Below are positions 47,501-56,306 of a stretch of 64,000 nucleotides of DNA, piece by piece. This stretch comes from Opisthorchis felineus. Taxonomy: Eukaryota; Platyhelminthes; Trematoda; Opisthorchiida; Opisthorchiidae. How positions within the stretch are numbered: position 1 is the first letter of the stretch; each line of letters begins with the position of its first letter. The stretch lies in assembly GCA_004794785.1 (NCBI GenBank), contig SJOL01009480.1, forward strand, positions 188,708 through 252,707. Reading direction: 5' to 3'. The notes below the pieces were generated by a model. It was not told where the DNA came from. It made no database searches and saw only the letters and a program-made list of their open reading frames with translations. The translations under genes and the position numbers were made by a program.

Positions 47501-49556
47501 ATTTAGCACTAGTTAGCCCAGGTGGCCCTAGGTGGTCTTAACTGCGAATGGAGAATATTTTTGTTGATGGGCTTAAATCGTTACAGAATCCATTTAGGTT
47601 TTACAAAGGCAAACGAAACATTCCCTTTTGTTTGGAAGACAGAGCGCATTGCTTTTAAACACCGTTTAAAGGATGTCTCCTGTATCTAATAGTGGAAGCA
47701 AAACTGGAGTCAGCCAATCAGTTCGACACTCGCATCTCATAGGCTGTCATTTTGGGGGGAACCACTGTGTTTACAATAAACAAAGCCTGATTCGAACTAG
47801 ATACCAGTTGGATGCGGATCAAAGCATTGCCACCTATAGGTTAAAAAATGTCCCCCTCAAAGAACTTTCACAGGTGACCCAACAAATGGCCTTTTCCGGG
47901 GAATCGTTCGTATTCGAGACAAATGGGGGTCCCGCGATCCCAAACTCCTAGTGTTGAAACAGTCTGCCCTGTTTGTTTACATTTTAAAGTATTCTACCTA
48001 TGTTTGAGACAGTTTCAGATGTAATCTATTCGCAGTAGGCAGTGAGCATGTGATACTACTAGGGTTAGGATGTTCACTTTTTCGTGAAATAAAATTCGTC
48101 AATCTATGTATTGTGTGGCGCTTTACATGACCTTCTGTGAAATCTGATGCTCTTTTTCACCAACTACGTCATCTTCCTCTAAAGTGCTTGATTGGTCACC
48201 CTGCGATCTCTCTATCACTGTGCGACTTACAGCATTCCTTCATGCACCTGTCCTGTTTGGTAATCGTCATACTTCCTGTAGTCACTATTAGTAAAGTTTT
48301 CTTTCAACCTGCAATCATTAATTATGCGGATGACCTGCATAGTTAGAATTGAAAGTCACGTGAAACTAATCCGATTTGTCTGTGCTGTGGTTCTTTTCCC
48401 TTTGGGACGTTCAACCTAGTCAGCAGCTCAGTTGTTCAGCGGGGGCATAGAGCTCAATTTCATCGGAACTAATGCTGTTTAAAACACACTTAGAGAGACC
48501 GGAGCTGTACGAGAGATGTATGGTGGAGAGATGAATTTAAGTTTTTCAGATTTGGTTCGCCAGCCGTTAATGGTATCAAGTGTACGTTACCCAAATTACA
48601 GGTAAGACACCATCGGTGATCTACCTTATCATGTACCCGTATTTCACGCAAGTGATAATTTCTATGGCTTTATTATTGTACGGCATTTATCTAACCACTT
48701 CACTGGTAGCTTCAACAGCTCTAGTCGGCCAGAGCACCACACCTCTCAAGTTTGGTTGAACGACATGCAGTTTGCCAATGAGGGGTAGGAGTATCTCATT
48801 TCTCATAAGTTGATCATGCAAGGGCCTGAGCTTTTATGGCTGAGCTAGCGGTCACGTATACGTGATGCCATCAGGCTCTCCGGAAATTTGAACAGTTCTA
48901 GATATCCAGCAGATCATACAGACACACCACTACTAAACCTTCGCTGAAAAGATGCATCTCATGAATGACGGCAATACAACCAAGCCATGAACTCACATCT
49001 TTTAGGATAATTTCAGTTGAGCCTTCTGTCAAAATCAGATTCGTATGCGGATAAGAGTATTTAGCGAATTATTTTCAATTTGGGTGCAGGTAGAATATAC
49101 GTTTGACGGAAATTCGGGGACTAAGCTCACCTGATGAGCCTCAAAAAGAGTGAAACCGGTCATGGGTTCTCAAAGGGTTTTCAGTGACCTCATCAGTAGC
49201 TTGTTATGCTTTGAATAACGTTTTCGATGGTTCTCGGTGTTGCAGCTCTGCTGCAGGCAAGGAACTAGTTAGTTGGTCGACCCATCTATTGCCAAAGATT
49301 AAAAATTTTCGGTGGGGCTTTTCACTTTCAAAACTTACGGACTCACGGAAGAATGGTGATTACAATGTCTCATTTGTTCTTTCTCGCAGAACACAGTGCA
49401 TGGGATGTTTGTCTTATGCTGCGCGACCACGGTCTACTTGCGAAACCCACACATGAGACAATCATTCGACTGGCACCACCTTTGTGTATTTCCGAGGAAG
49501 AACTCTCAAAAGCAGTTGAAATTCTAAACACCGTCGTCAAATCAATCGCGAAATGA
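5516..49556 (+). CDS. OAT: Ornithine aminotransferase, mitochondrial; complete nine-exon gene
   Basis: PLP-dependent class-III aminotransferase converting L-ornithine and 2-oxoglutarate to glutamate-5-semialdehyde and glutamate in the mitochondrial matrix. Joining nine exons gives 1305 nt, 434 residues and a stop; human OAT has 439. Visible family motifs: [32 protein letters not shown] (phosphate loop), [24 protein letters not shown] (Asp258, PLP ring nitrogen), [10 protein letters not shown] (Lys287, Schiff base; human Lys292), [11 protein letters not shown] and IIRLAPPL (Arg406; human Arg413). The first 39 residues hold no Asp or Glu and about eight Arg/Lys, as expected of a mitochondrial presequence. 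The ATG at 5516 is the first in frame after an upstream stop at 5444. Introns are 46, 35, 21943, 140, 2242, 11057, 2622 and 4651 bp with phases 2,1,1,0,2,0,0,1. Identity is very secure; the exon 1-2 join is the least certain part because that region is poorly conserved. Confidence 0.96.
5545..5590 (+). other. OAT intron 1 (46 bp)
   Basis: Begins gtaagg and ends ttttattag. It contains a stop in the exon frame (TGA at 5565-5567). Its length and phase 2 join exon 1 to exon 2 cleanly. Confidence 0.75.
5591..5745 (+). CDS. OAT: OAT exon 2
   Basis: Codes residues 10-62: the rest of the basic presequence, then [20 protein letters not shown], which aligns with the start of mature OAT (human motif [13 protein letters not shown]). 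The acceptor is ttttattag at 5582-5590 and the donor is AAAAG|gtagtt at 5746. The frame is open back to 5568 with no ATG, so an upstream exon is required. An alternative acceptor at 5626-5627 would give a shorter N-terminus but needs a phase-0 upstream exon. Confidence 0.85.
5746..5780 (+). other. OAT intron 2 (35 bp)
   Basis: Begins gtagtt and ends ctgctctag. It is not a multiple of three, and removing it restores the conserved run from HNYHPLP through KAKGIFVWD. Very small introns are known in trematode genes. Confidence 0.92.
5781..6005 (+). CDS. OAT: OAT exon 3
   Basis: Residues 62-137. Reads [20 protein letters not shown], then [44 protein letters not shown] and NT. This is the N-terminal domain of OAT, and the Tyr of FLSAYS lies in the active-site region. 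Acceptor ctgctctag at 5772-5780; donor ACCG|gtgagt at 6006. Phase 1 at both ends. Confidence 0.97.
8150..8318 (+). mobile_element. LINE family 1, internally deleted copy
   Basis: The segment aligns with 32877-33011 of the better copy, sharing gtgaaacactgactcgagag and cagcaagc. It then jumps directly to the family's 3' tail, atgatggtgat followed by gatgatgat. About 1.4 kb including the reverse transcriptase domain is missing. The tail faces the minus-strand copy that begins at 8481. Confidence 0.7.
8481..10125 (-). mobile_element. LINE family 1 (RTE-like), 5'-truncated copy with RT remnant
   Basis: On the minus strand the 3' tail (tgatgataatgatgatg) is at 8481-8500. Upstream lie remnants equivalent to KRVLF, WLGHV and the RT C-terminal domain; the open piece at 9025-9213 reads [20 protein letters not shown] then GCETW. 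Homology with the copy at 32640-34444 continues to about 10125, with many stops and shifts. It is a dead copy inside OAT intron 3, antisense to the gene. Confidence 0.82.
11130..11215. repeat. Dispersed repeat, copy A (matches 50555-50640)
   Basis: Shares gattcagt, ctc, then tcaaaaccaaattc and gagtatctgg in order with 50555-50640. The family is unknown and the element is short and non-coding. Confidence 0.45.
13760..13930 (+). mobile_element. tRNA-derived SINE or tRNA pseudogene
   Basis: A box tggctcagtgg at 13767-13777 and B box ggttcgaaccc at 13811-13821 are close to perfect Pol III promoter boxes. The flanking arms do not fold into a tRNA: the T-stem has only three pairs. A tRNA-derived SINE head or pseudo-tRNA is therefore more likely than a working tRNA. 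It lacks the hammerhead-like core of the other SINE family. Confidence 0.55.
17604..17944 (+). mobile_element. LINE family 2, 3'-end fragment
   Basis: Matches the 3' end of the large copy (59028-59365) over its whole length. Shared blocks include gaaagccattaccagcaaac, ctgcgctggtcattgcc, cgaaattgtggcag and ggttcttacag/ggttcctacag, and it ends in a TGA-rich tail. It is severely 5'-truncated. Its tail points at a LINE-1 copy on the other strand that starts 159 bases further on. Confidence 0.82.
18103..18545 (-). mobile_element. LINE family 1, 3'-end fragment
   Basis: On the minus strand it carries the end of the RT C-terminal region (equivalent to [23 protein letters not shown] and [11 protein letters not shown]), the 3'UTR (ctctagggctctaaatataa and tacggcagtg equivalents) and a short TGATGATG tail at 18103-18110. 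A premature break interrupts the reading frame. It lies inside OAT intron 3. Confidence 0.8.
24975..25007. repeat. Short tandem repeat, three 11-bp units
   Basis: Three tandem copies of ggtattccNta (ggtattcctta, ggtattccata, ggtattcccta). It is in OAT intron 3 and no function is suggested. Confidence 0.7.
25767..25871. repeat. Imperfect TGA/GAT trinucleotide microsatellite
   Basis: Runs of gttgttgttg, gatgatgatgatgatgatgg and gacggtgatgatgatgatgg with interruptions. Just upstream, gtgaggcatcagt resembles gtgaagcatcggt from the LINE family 1 3'UTR, so it may be an expanded tail of an old LINE copy. Confidence 0.7.
27340..27450 (+). mobile_element. SINE remnant with hammerhead-like core, copy 3
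   Basis: Reads gattcgtgaagtgtgcactg, then CTGGTGA (27400-27406), 14 nt (ttcccagtgagtat), CAAAT (27421-27425) and tgcttctc. Relative to the family about 10 bases after the GAAAC box are deleted. The tRNA-like head is degraded. The motif is surely inactive. Confidence 0.65.
27949..28172 (+). CDS. OAT: OAT exon 4
   Basis: Residues 137-211. Begins [20 protein letters not shown] (cofactor phosphate-binding loop) and continues with [40 protein letters not shown] and YDDLKALE. The FW pair stacks on the PLP ring in the family. The acceptor is aactccag at 27941-27948 after a T-rich tract; the donor is GAG|gtgggc at 28173. Confidence 0.97.
28173..28312 (+). other. OAT intron 4 (140 bp)
   Basis: GT-AG intron with a T-rich 3' end (ttttcttttcag), phase 0. 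The exon 4 frame happens to stay open about 40 bases into it. Confidence 0.93.
28313..28485 (+). CDS. OAT: OAT exon 5, followed by a GC donor
   Basis: Residues 212-269: [58 protein letters not shown]. Asp258 of FIADEIQTG binds the PLP pyridine nitrogen. The acceptor is ttttcttttcag ending at 28312. The donor at 28486 is AAG|GCAAGT. The only phase that joins exon 6 without a stop uses this GC donor; using the nearby GT (28490-28491) would cause a stop within a few codons of exon 6. Confidence 0.96.
29520..29610. repeat. Possible dispersed repeat end (weak match to 41070-41165)
   Basis: Both places share gaaacgtttgcaa followed by a cgaac block, then an aagcta block. The preceding 29118-29417 frame is AG-rich and may belong to the same element. 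Similarity is modest. Confidence 0.3.
30705..30718 (+). repeat. (CT)7 repeat in the exon 6 acceptor
   Basis: A CT dinucleotide repeat directly in front of aactgcag. It supplies the polypyrimidine tract of OAT intron 5. Confidence 0.85.
30728..30806 (+). CDS. OAT: OAT exon 6 (PLP lysine)
   Basis: Residues 269-295: [27 protein letters not shown]. Lys287 in LLGKALSGG forms the Schiff base with PLP. The acceptor ctgcag at 30722-30727 is preceded by a (CT)n tract at 30705-30718 that serves as the polypyrimidine tract. Donor CCG|gtaagt at 30807. Confidence 0.97.
32640..34444 (+). mobile_element. LINE family 1 (RTE-like), longest copy in the window
   Basis: A 5'-truncated non-LTR retrotransposon inserted in OAT intron 6 in the sense direction. 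It covers the region before the RT, nearly the whole RT, the C-terminal region and a 3'UTR ending in gatgatggtgatgacgatg plus gatgat, a simple-repeat tail as in RTE-type LINEs. No endonuclease domain is present, so it was truncated at the 5' end. Confidence 0.9.
33058..34210 (+). pseudogene. Reverse transcriptase pseudogene of LINE family 1
   Basis: RT motifs in order: [20 protein letters not shown] (catalytic block A), [20 protein letters not shown], the YADD box at 33413-33424 in [15 protein letters not shown], then [20 protein letters not shown] and [20 protein letters not shown]. It is broken by one frameshift near 33165-33185 and by in-frame stops at 33332 (TAG), 33911 (TGA) and 34208 (TGA). 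The last two stand where Arg CGA is expected, which suggests C-to-T decay. An RNA-templated DNA polymerase in life; no longer functional. Confidence 0.9.
35030..35110 (+). mobile_element. SINE remnant, copy 4
   Basis: Reads ctggagattcgtgaggtgcg, cattg, CTGATGA (35064-35070) and then agtgcttttcggcctttt. The GAAAC box and stem III region are deleted. It is a clear relative of the hammerhead-bearing SINEs. Confidence 0.6.
36063..36377 (+). mobile_element. LINE family 1, 3'-end fragment
   Basis: Starts at the equivalent of LPGWGPRD and runs through ctgtcagtttctttccaga, aggcacctcagaa, ccagtactaggtcccttccc and tgtacggcagtgaag to a gatgatgatgatga tail. Same family and orientation as 32640-34444. 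Severely 5'-truncated. Confidence 0.85.
36640..36775 (+). mobile_element. SINE remnant with hammerhead-like core, copy 7
   Basis: gaggggttacgagttccc resembles the B-box region. It is followed by cattg, CTGACGA (36716-36722), 14 nt, TCGAC in place of GAAAC, then agctg and ttcggttttgta. Diverged and certainly inactive, but the spacing is kept. Confidence 0.45.
41070..41165. repeat. Possible dispersed repeat end (weak match to 29520-29610)
   Basis: Shares gaaacgtttgcaa and downstream blocks with 29520-29610. Family unknown. Confidence 0.3.
41864..41977 (+). CDS. OAT: OAT exon 7
   Basis: Residues 296-333: [38 protein letters not shown]. The Ser-Thr of GSTYGGNP contacts the cofactor phosphate from the other subunit of the dimer in the family. 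Acceptor ctttttgtag ending at 41863; donor CAG|gtaggt at 41978. Phase 0 at both ends. Confidence 0.97.
41978..44599 (+). other. OAT intron 7 (2622 bp)
   Basis: GT-AG, phase 0. The 111-codon open frame at 42651-42986 shows no family I recognise and is probably chance. No repeat was recognised. Confidence 0.9.
44600..44738 (+). CDS. OAT: OAT exon 8
   Basis: Residues 334-380: [54 protein letters not shown] is the family signature of the C-terminal domain. The acceptor is attcgacag at 44591-44599 with a weak pyrimidine tract; the donor is GATC|gtaagt at 44739. Confidence 0.96.
49090..49190 (+). mobile_element. SINE remnant with hammerhead-like core, copy 6
   Basis: Located about 200 bases before OAT exon 9. 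It holds an intact CTGATGA (49131-49137) and intact GAAAC (49152-49156) separated by exactly 14 nt, then ggttctcaaagggttttca, which resembles the body after the core in copies 1 and 2. Flanking stem I sequence no longer pairs. Confidence 0.5.
49131..49156 (+). ncRNA. Hammerhead-like core boxes (copy 6)
   Basis: Both conserved boxes are intact with 14-nt spacing. Stem II would have a G-T pair, a C-G pair, a mismatch and a T-G pair. Stem I does not pair, so a working ribozyme is unlikely. Confidence 0.35.
49390..49556 (+). CDS. OAT: OAT exon 9 (C-terminus and stop)
   Basis: Residues 380-434 and stop: [54 protein letters not shown]. Arg406 of IIRLAPPL corresponds to human Arg413, which binds the 2-oxoglutarate/glutamate carboxylate. 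The acceptor is tttctcgcag ending at 49389. Compared with human OAT the exon 8-9 junction is two residues shorter (DDQHSAW). Confidence 0.97.
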
Positions 49557-50187
49557 TGTTTTCCATTCCCTTAGTGTGGTCTAATGCATGGTACCTTGTG
49601 ATGAATTGTGTTCTTGTTTTGTTTCTCCGTTTTTTGAGGAAATTTAGTCGACAAAAATCATTATTACTGTTGATGACATGAAGGTTTTTCACCCTCCTTC
49701 TGGCTTGAATCGGTAAGTCTGCTTCCTGAGCGAACTCTATGAGATTTTTACTATCCTCATTTGTCAGTCCATGTATGGATTTCGTGGGGTTTTTCGTTTC
49801 CCACAATTTATTGTGTCAGAGGCTTTTTATCAATTTATTTCTGTTTGATTGATGTTGACTGTGTTCAGAATGACGGCTTTCATATCCCTCCTTACCCAAA
49901 ACTCCGTGGTAACAGATTATCCGGAAAATGAGCACCCATTAAGCTGAATATATGACCGAGTTTATACACCTGGACTGTAGTCAAGCATATCGTACAGTTG
50001 AGTTTAAACAAAGACGGCAAAACAGACTCGGTTCTGTTTCGAGCTCGAACAGACGTTGGGAAGTCAATGTACATAAGTATTTGTTTTGGTGACCGTAAAT
50101 GCTGAAATATGTATTTCTCCAGCAGTGTACCCCTCTCTAGGCCAATAGTAGGACCACCCTTTGATTACAGTAAAACCAAAAACATGA

Positions 50188-50193
50188 AATAAA
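50188..50193 (+). terminator. Candidate OAT polyadenylation signal AATAAA
   Basis: This is the first AATAAA I find downstream of the OAT stop codon, 632 bases after it, with GT-rich sequence following. A nearer variant hexamer could be used instead, so this is only a candidate. Confidence 0.3.
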
Positions 50194-50554
50194 CCATAGG
50201 AAATATACGCAAGTGTCGTCGGAAAAAGATAGGCTTGTACTGCACAGTCCCTGTTACTCAGCAGCCATAGAACTTCTTGCATCCACTCCACTCTCTTGTT
50301 CGGTATAAACTGTGAATTGAAAAGACGTGGTTTTGTATACGTTAACCAGATTTATGACCATTTTTAAATCCTTAGCCTACATCCGCCGTTCCCAAAATTC
50401 GCCATCACCCATCCTTAATCATGCGTAATGAACCTCCTTGGGTCACCAACACAAAGGTTGACGAACAGTAGTGATTTCGCGATCGAGACGTAAAGTGCTA
50501 CTGATGAGGTTGATGAAAACTCTTCGATCGTCATCATCGAGAGATTCAGTCATA

Positions 50555-50640
50555 TTCACTTGAGTCTCCCATCAAAACCAAATTCGTGTGCAAGTTGGAG
50601 TATCTGGAGGATTTCGGGATCTCGTCACCACCTCCGTATG
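50555..50640. repeat. Dispersed repeat, copy B (matches 11130-11215)
   Basis: Same ordered blocks as 11130-11215: gattcagt, tcaaaaccaaattc, gagtatctgg. Non-coding, unknown family. Confidence 0.45.
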
Positions 50641-51031
50641 ACAAAACTTCAGTTTGTACGATCGAACCTGTTAGAGGCAAAAGGACCCTACAATTAGGTA
50701 AATAGATTGGGATTGCTTTTATTGGTCTTTGAGGTGATGGATCACTTTGGGCGAGGCGAAGACCCGTTCAGGGCTTTAAAAAAATCTTTTAAGTGCTTTC
50801 TGTAAGTTTGTCTAGGACAGTCAGTGAGGCACATTTGTTTTCTTCGCTATACTGATCGATACCTTAAAGACAATTGCGAATGCAAATTCAGTGTTAGTCA
50901 CATGACCCGTGACGATTAACTGCACCGCCACAGCGCTCAAAACTGGTGGGCTGAATCTATTTTCAGTCTGTGAGATGCTCACGAATTCGGGGTGGTTCTC
51001 CAAATATATTTGGCTGCACTCTGAGGATATA

Positions 51032-51125
51032 GCGTCGCTCATCCTTCAATCGCGGAATCTAGGTCACGTGGTCACATGTGCGGACACACTCCTCAGACAA
51101 TCCACTTGGGGAACGAAATCTACAC
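51032..51125. repeat. Dispersed repeat, copy B (matches 1162-1240)
   Basis: Shares catccttcaatc, the cacgtggtcacatgtg region, ctcct and gaacgaaatct with 1162-1240. Family unknown. Confidence 0.5.
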
Positions 51126-54100
51126 CAAAAGTTCCCAAATGTCCTCACACAACCAACAATTTTATTGGTGTTATATAGTTCATTGTATGCTTGGACGCGT
51201 TCCAACCAATCGGGGGATCTCTAATTAAATGCATGTAAGGTCCAGATTGGACACGCGTTGTCTTTCTTTGCACCAACGACTTGTGTGTGGCTACTCACCA
51301 TTATGTATAGGACGTCCCACTGACTTGGAAATTGTTCATATAATTGCATCGCTGACGTTACATTCAACTTCCTTACAAACAGGGAAACGTTTTGAAATCG
51401 GTAATGTGCTCAACCGAAGTCCGTGTCAGTTTACATGCTGCGTATTCGATCAAGTAACTCCAGTCTATTCTCCCTGGTCTAACCGTGTAAATGCATGTTG
51501 AATAGGTCCATATTCCCATAGGACTGCCCACTTGATACGTTTTAATAAGAACCAAGCGGTGTCCATATGCGCGAATGTTCATTAGATGACAGGATGGCAG
51601 TCTCTGTGGACAATTCTTAGGGGAAGATGACTTGTATTGGCCAGGGCTCAGGCTCTGAGAGAGAAACAGATTTGAATGTTCTTGGAAGTTGAGAAGAATT
51701 CGGATACTCAGTCAAAAGTTGGCCTGCTTACATTCCCAGAATATGAGTGCAAGTATTGAGCCCATCATTGTATTTCGTTTTCGCTGTTTGTCCCTGATCT
51801 GAATGACTGTGTGGCACACAAACTGTGTTAGATAAGGATGCCAAAAGCTGACTGTTAACCTTTTAACCGAAGTAAATTCCGTATTGCAACAGATTTTTCT
51901 CGCTGACGGATATATATGTGACAGAATTGACACACTGAACTGGTGCATAAGTGGTGCGAGAACTGGATGACAAAAATTGACAGCTGGGCTTTTGGTGCTG
52001 AAACCGATCGGAGTGTGAACTGTGACAGTGGTTTAGAGGGACTAGCATTCGGTCACTGCTCCCCACTTACTGTTTGTCACGTGATGGCTTTACTTAGGTT
52101 CGTTTTCCGAATACCTGTTAATAGACTGACACGTTTGATTGTGCGCCAGACAGTCCCAAAAATGAATTTCACTCAGTCTTTCGCATCCATTCGATGAAAA
52201 GAGCGAAACTCGTTGGCTTATAGTCGCGTACTTATCGATTGAAATAAACCATCTGAACTGTCAAGTAATCAATTTAGGGTTGATCGAATCCTAGGTGATT
52301 CCTTTCACGGGCCGTGAGCAAAATACGCTTTGTGCAGTAATTACGTTAGCTTTAGGAGCTTGCTGGAAAGGAGCAGCGTTTTCGCGCGACCACTGTCTGA
52401 AAAACAGATACACTCATTTGCATACCAATTTGGTTTTCCCGGGAGACTCACCCGAATCTTAGCCGAATCTGTCGTTTATGGTGTTCGTTTGCACTGTGTT
52501 TATCCTAGAGAAAGCATTTACCATATTATCATAAACACAAGTATTTTTTTTTAAATAATCACCTAAGTTGCTTGTTCTTCACCAATGGCCAATAATACGA
52601 AATAAGACGCGCACATCTAGTTTAAAATGAGTCACGTGATTACAAAAGAGGATGAATGATGTGCAACTCGCATTTCCCAAGTTCCTTATTCCATGTTATT
52701 TACAGTGGCAAGGAAGACCAATACAAACTATTCACACCTTTTAATTCTGGTACTCAAGTTGCCAAAGTGACATCCCAGAGTAGAATAGGACAAGGCAACT
52801 GTTTGTCTCTTTTGAAAATCCAGCACTCTCAAAGACAAGGGCAGCATTAAGAGTTCCCGTAGAGTGGAAGTGGTACTAAGAATGACCGGAATTGTTTGGT
52901 CTGATATCTGTTGTCCAAACTAGTGTTTCCATGCCATCCATATTCTACAACCGATGTGTTGCGACTCGCGCATGGGCGACTTCCTTCGAAGAGAGACTAC
53001 TGAATATTCCGGCTACATTGAGTGTTCCAAATTTTTCGCAAACTAGACAACGTGGCAGTTTATGTGAGCTCCATCTATATCAATCTTGGTTACATGTATG
53101 AATATTCTGCGTTGACCTACCAAGTGGGTATGCCCGCGCTCGGTAAGATTTCATTTGAAAGGTTGGCAATAAAAGCTTTCGGCTTTGATTAGTGCGAATT
53201 GGGTGACCCGTGTCTCGCAGATGAACTATTTTCATCTCTCCTTTAGGACTACTTATCCTCATTGATATGACAAGGCAAAGAAGCAAAGCCGCTGTTCGTC
53301 TAGTTGATATCTGCTGTGCAGAGTGCTGTTTCCGTTCAAAAAAGCCTGGTCAGTGAAGAATGTTCACAAGTGTAGAATCAATGTTCAGCAAGGTAGCATT
53401 GGTTACAGTGATATTCTGAAACATTTGTGGACTAGACTGAAATCACATCATTTTCGTCATACAAAATATTGGGCTGACCTTCGAAGGGGTTTGAACAATT
53501 TCTATTTCATAGCCAAGATGTCACTCGTTTATCCACTTTACTCGTGAAGTGTGATTCAGCCACTTGGGTCAAATAAAAAAGCAATGCACTTTGTCAATTA
53601 TCGCGTCCGACTGTTTTGAAACTTTACTTGAATGGTAATCTTCCAGGTCCTAAATATGTTCCTTGTGTGACTGCTACCCCTAGTATATTAGCTTCAGGTT
53701 GTCAGGCTTGGGAGCAACTTGCCACGTTAATTACCTGAGGCTATCAATCTCGTTCCGGTTTCGGAGACAGCCCGCCCCCTCAAAAGTGGCAATTCTGAAT
53801 GATATTATGAGAGTTGGCTCAATTATTTCCCAGAAAACCTATTATGAGTATCCCAGAGACAAAAGTTCGCTTTCTAATAATGGCCGGAATGGGAGTAATC
53901 ATATGTATATCTGGCTACCTACGTCATATAATGGTTTTTTTATTGATTCGAATTCCTATTTGAGTGCGAGCCTCAATTTCAGCCGTAAAATAAGTAACTG
54001 GTTCTCTGACCGGAGTAAGAATGTTAGTGAGCTGTACGTATTTCTCTGGAAGTAGTCCCTGTGCACAGAACTTTGTTGAGACCTGCAGCTCACGAAGGTA

Positions 54101-56306
54101 GCAATTTCCCTGTTTGATTATGGTTTATCGAAAGTGATCAATATAGGTCCATGTTCCAAAGGTTGTTTTTGGGGCCATTTTGTAGTTTCATTTAAACCGT
54201 CAGCTGCGACGATGCTCGCATTGTCCAGAGTAATCCTACAAAGATAAACCCATCCGAAGTCACCAAATTAGACCAAAGTAGACCCCTATTTCATCTGAGG
54301 AACAGTATGCATCTTCATTCTATCTTCCCCAGAAGGAATAAAACCTTAGGTTTAGGGTGCTTATTCTGTTTTCTCTTTATAACATCTGAGGTGTTATTGG
54401 TTTAGCATTGAACGAAATGAACACACTATAGTGTAAAGGTTTGTTGATCACACTTATCAGTATTCAAAGATATCAATAAAATGGCCCACATAAAACTCTC
54501 GAAGCAAAACCAGGTCTTCTAAGACACGCCGTAAAAAACACCATGAAAGATTTCAGCCTATAGATTCATGGTGTGTGTTATTTGATTGCACTGGAGTCCA
54601 GCCGCACATGGTTCAATGGCTGAAGTCTCAAACTCTCCGGTGGACGCTGCAATTTTGAACCCTGTTTATGATTTTAGATATTAGGAATGCTGTTGGTAGG
54701 TGCAAATCAGTTGTGTTCTGCCGTGAAGAAGAAAGTATGCATTTGTTTGGGTCGCGAATATTCCCCTCCTTTTGTCTCGCCTATCGAGTTTTGGTTCTGA
54801 GGTTTATCTCTCTTCTGTTAGCAGAAACTCAAGAGTGCGCTGTCCTAAGAGAATTGTCAAACGGTCTTTCCAGGACTGGAAGACCCGAGCACTGTCAATT
54901 CAAACAGGATCTATGGAGCTCCTTTCTCATTAGTGTGCATCACTGTCTGGTTAGACAGGTCAGTAGTTTTGTTCTCTGGTTTAAAATACAGGTTACCATT
55001 GTCTGAAGGAAACTTCTTAGGACCGTTTTAAATAAACACTGCACGTAATTAATACATAGTTTGAGTGTTACTAAGTCACCCGAAAGAAATGCTACCTTTT
55101 TCCGAGTCAATACCTGCCCAGCAAATCAGGTTAGACCTACTGATGTTTCCCTCGCGCACATTCAGATATTTTGCGCTACTCATCATATCTTGAGTAGTGC
55201 AACTGATACCCATCCACTTCAGACGACCAAGTCGTCAGGTTGAATGGACCATTCCTAAAGGTGCCAATATTGAGTAGTGAAATGTGGCGAATATAGAGTG
55301 TAGAAGTACAGCTGTAGCTATAGTAGTAATTCTTGAGACGGAGGGACCAAAGAACTAGCCCCAGCTGGAGGTGACCTTACCTAAAGCTGCCACCTTGACG
55401 TGGTGGTCGGGCTTCTGTGCTGCAATGATCCTGCGGGTTATACTGGCTGGAACTCAGTTCCTAAGGGTTCAACCATGCCAGAAAGGTCAACGGGGAGTAG
55501 CCCGACGAAGAACAACGAGTCCCCGTACTGCGAGTAGCCGTACTACGATGCGGTCTGTAGGTAAAGTCGTAATGTCCTCTGCGATAGGAGTGTGAAGGCA
55601 GTAAGGCGTTCCCCCCAGGCGACCAGCATGTCCATATTCATGAAAGCAGCGATGCTGCCTTCCCCCGAGGGAAGACGGGTTAGAAAAGGTCAGCCCTAAA
55701 AACCGCACACTCCGATCACCCCACGGTTGACCGTGACCGCCGGCGCATTATTCAATACGGTCGAAATACTTTTGAAGCCGATGCTGCTCAAAAGGCACCT
55801 GATGTGCGCAGCCGCATCAGAAGTGAAACAGTAACGCTATACTCCCTGAGCCCTCGGGTTAGGCCAACACCATGCAGCTGAGCAGGTCAGACTATTGAGT
55901 CATCGGCTACGGGCAGGGACCGGAAAGAAAACCCCACTGTCCGCTGTCTCGCTTTTGAGTCAGGGTCCCCGAACAAAGCCCTATATCCTCCCACTGCCTC
56001 GTGGGTCAGACTTTTGAGTCAAAGGCTCAAGGTGGGGTACCTTAACCAAACACCCTTCCTCGGCCTGGGCAACCTGGAAGTATCATTTGTCCGCGTAATT
56101 CTGTGTCCACCGATGTCCCTCCCCAAACCCTTCCCACCACAAAAGCAAACACTGCAGAGCCATTTGACTGCCAGGTATCTGACCCAAGGGCCTTATGCTC
56201 CCCGCTGCCTATTAACAATAAACATAATAACCCTTCTAACTCCACGAAATCCTTTCTATATAGGACCTATAAAGTCCGTACTCTATGACAAATTGGAAAA
56301 CAGGCA

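Larger units (their letters stand above)
44739..49389 (+). other. OAT intron 8 (4651 bp)
   Basis: GT-AG, phase 1. A diverged SINE with a hammerhead-like core lies at 49090-49190, about 200 bases before exon 9. The open frames at 46836-47111 and 47673-47951 are unrecognised. Confidence 0.9.
49557..55329. other. OAT 3' flank, no further gene recognised
   Basis: Holds the candidate polyadenylation signal at 50188 and two short dispersed repeats (50555-50640 and 51032-51125). The open frames at 53699-54055 (118 codons) and 54668-55006 (112 codons) show no family I recognise. Confidence 0.6.

Noticed and set aside
53699..55006. Open frames of 118 and 112 codons downstream of OAT
   Set aside because: No recognisable motif; lengths are within the chance range for 64 kb read in six frames.
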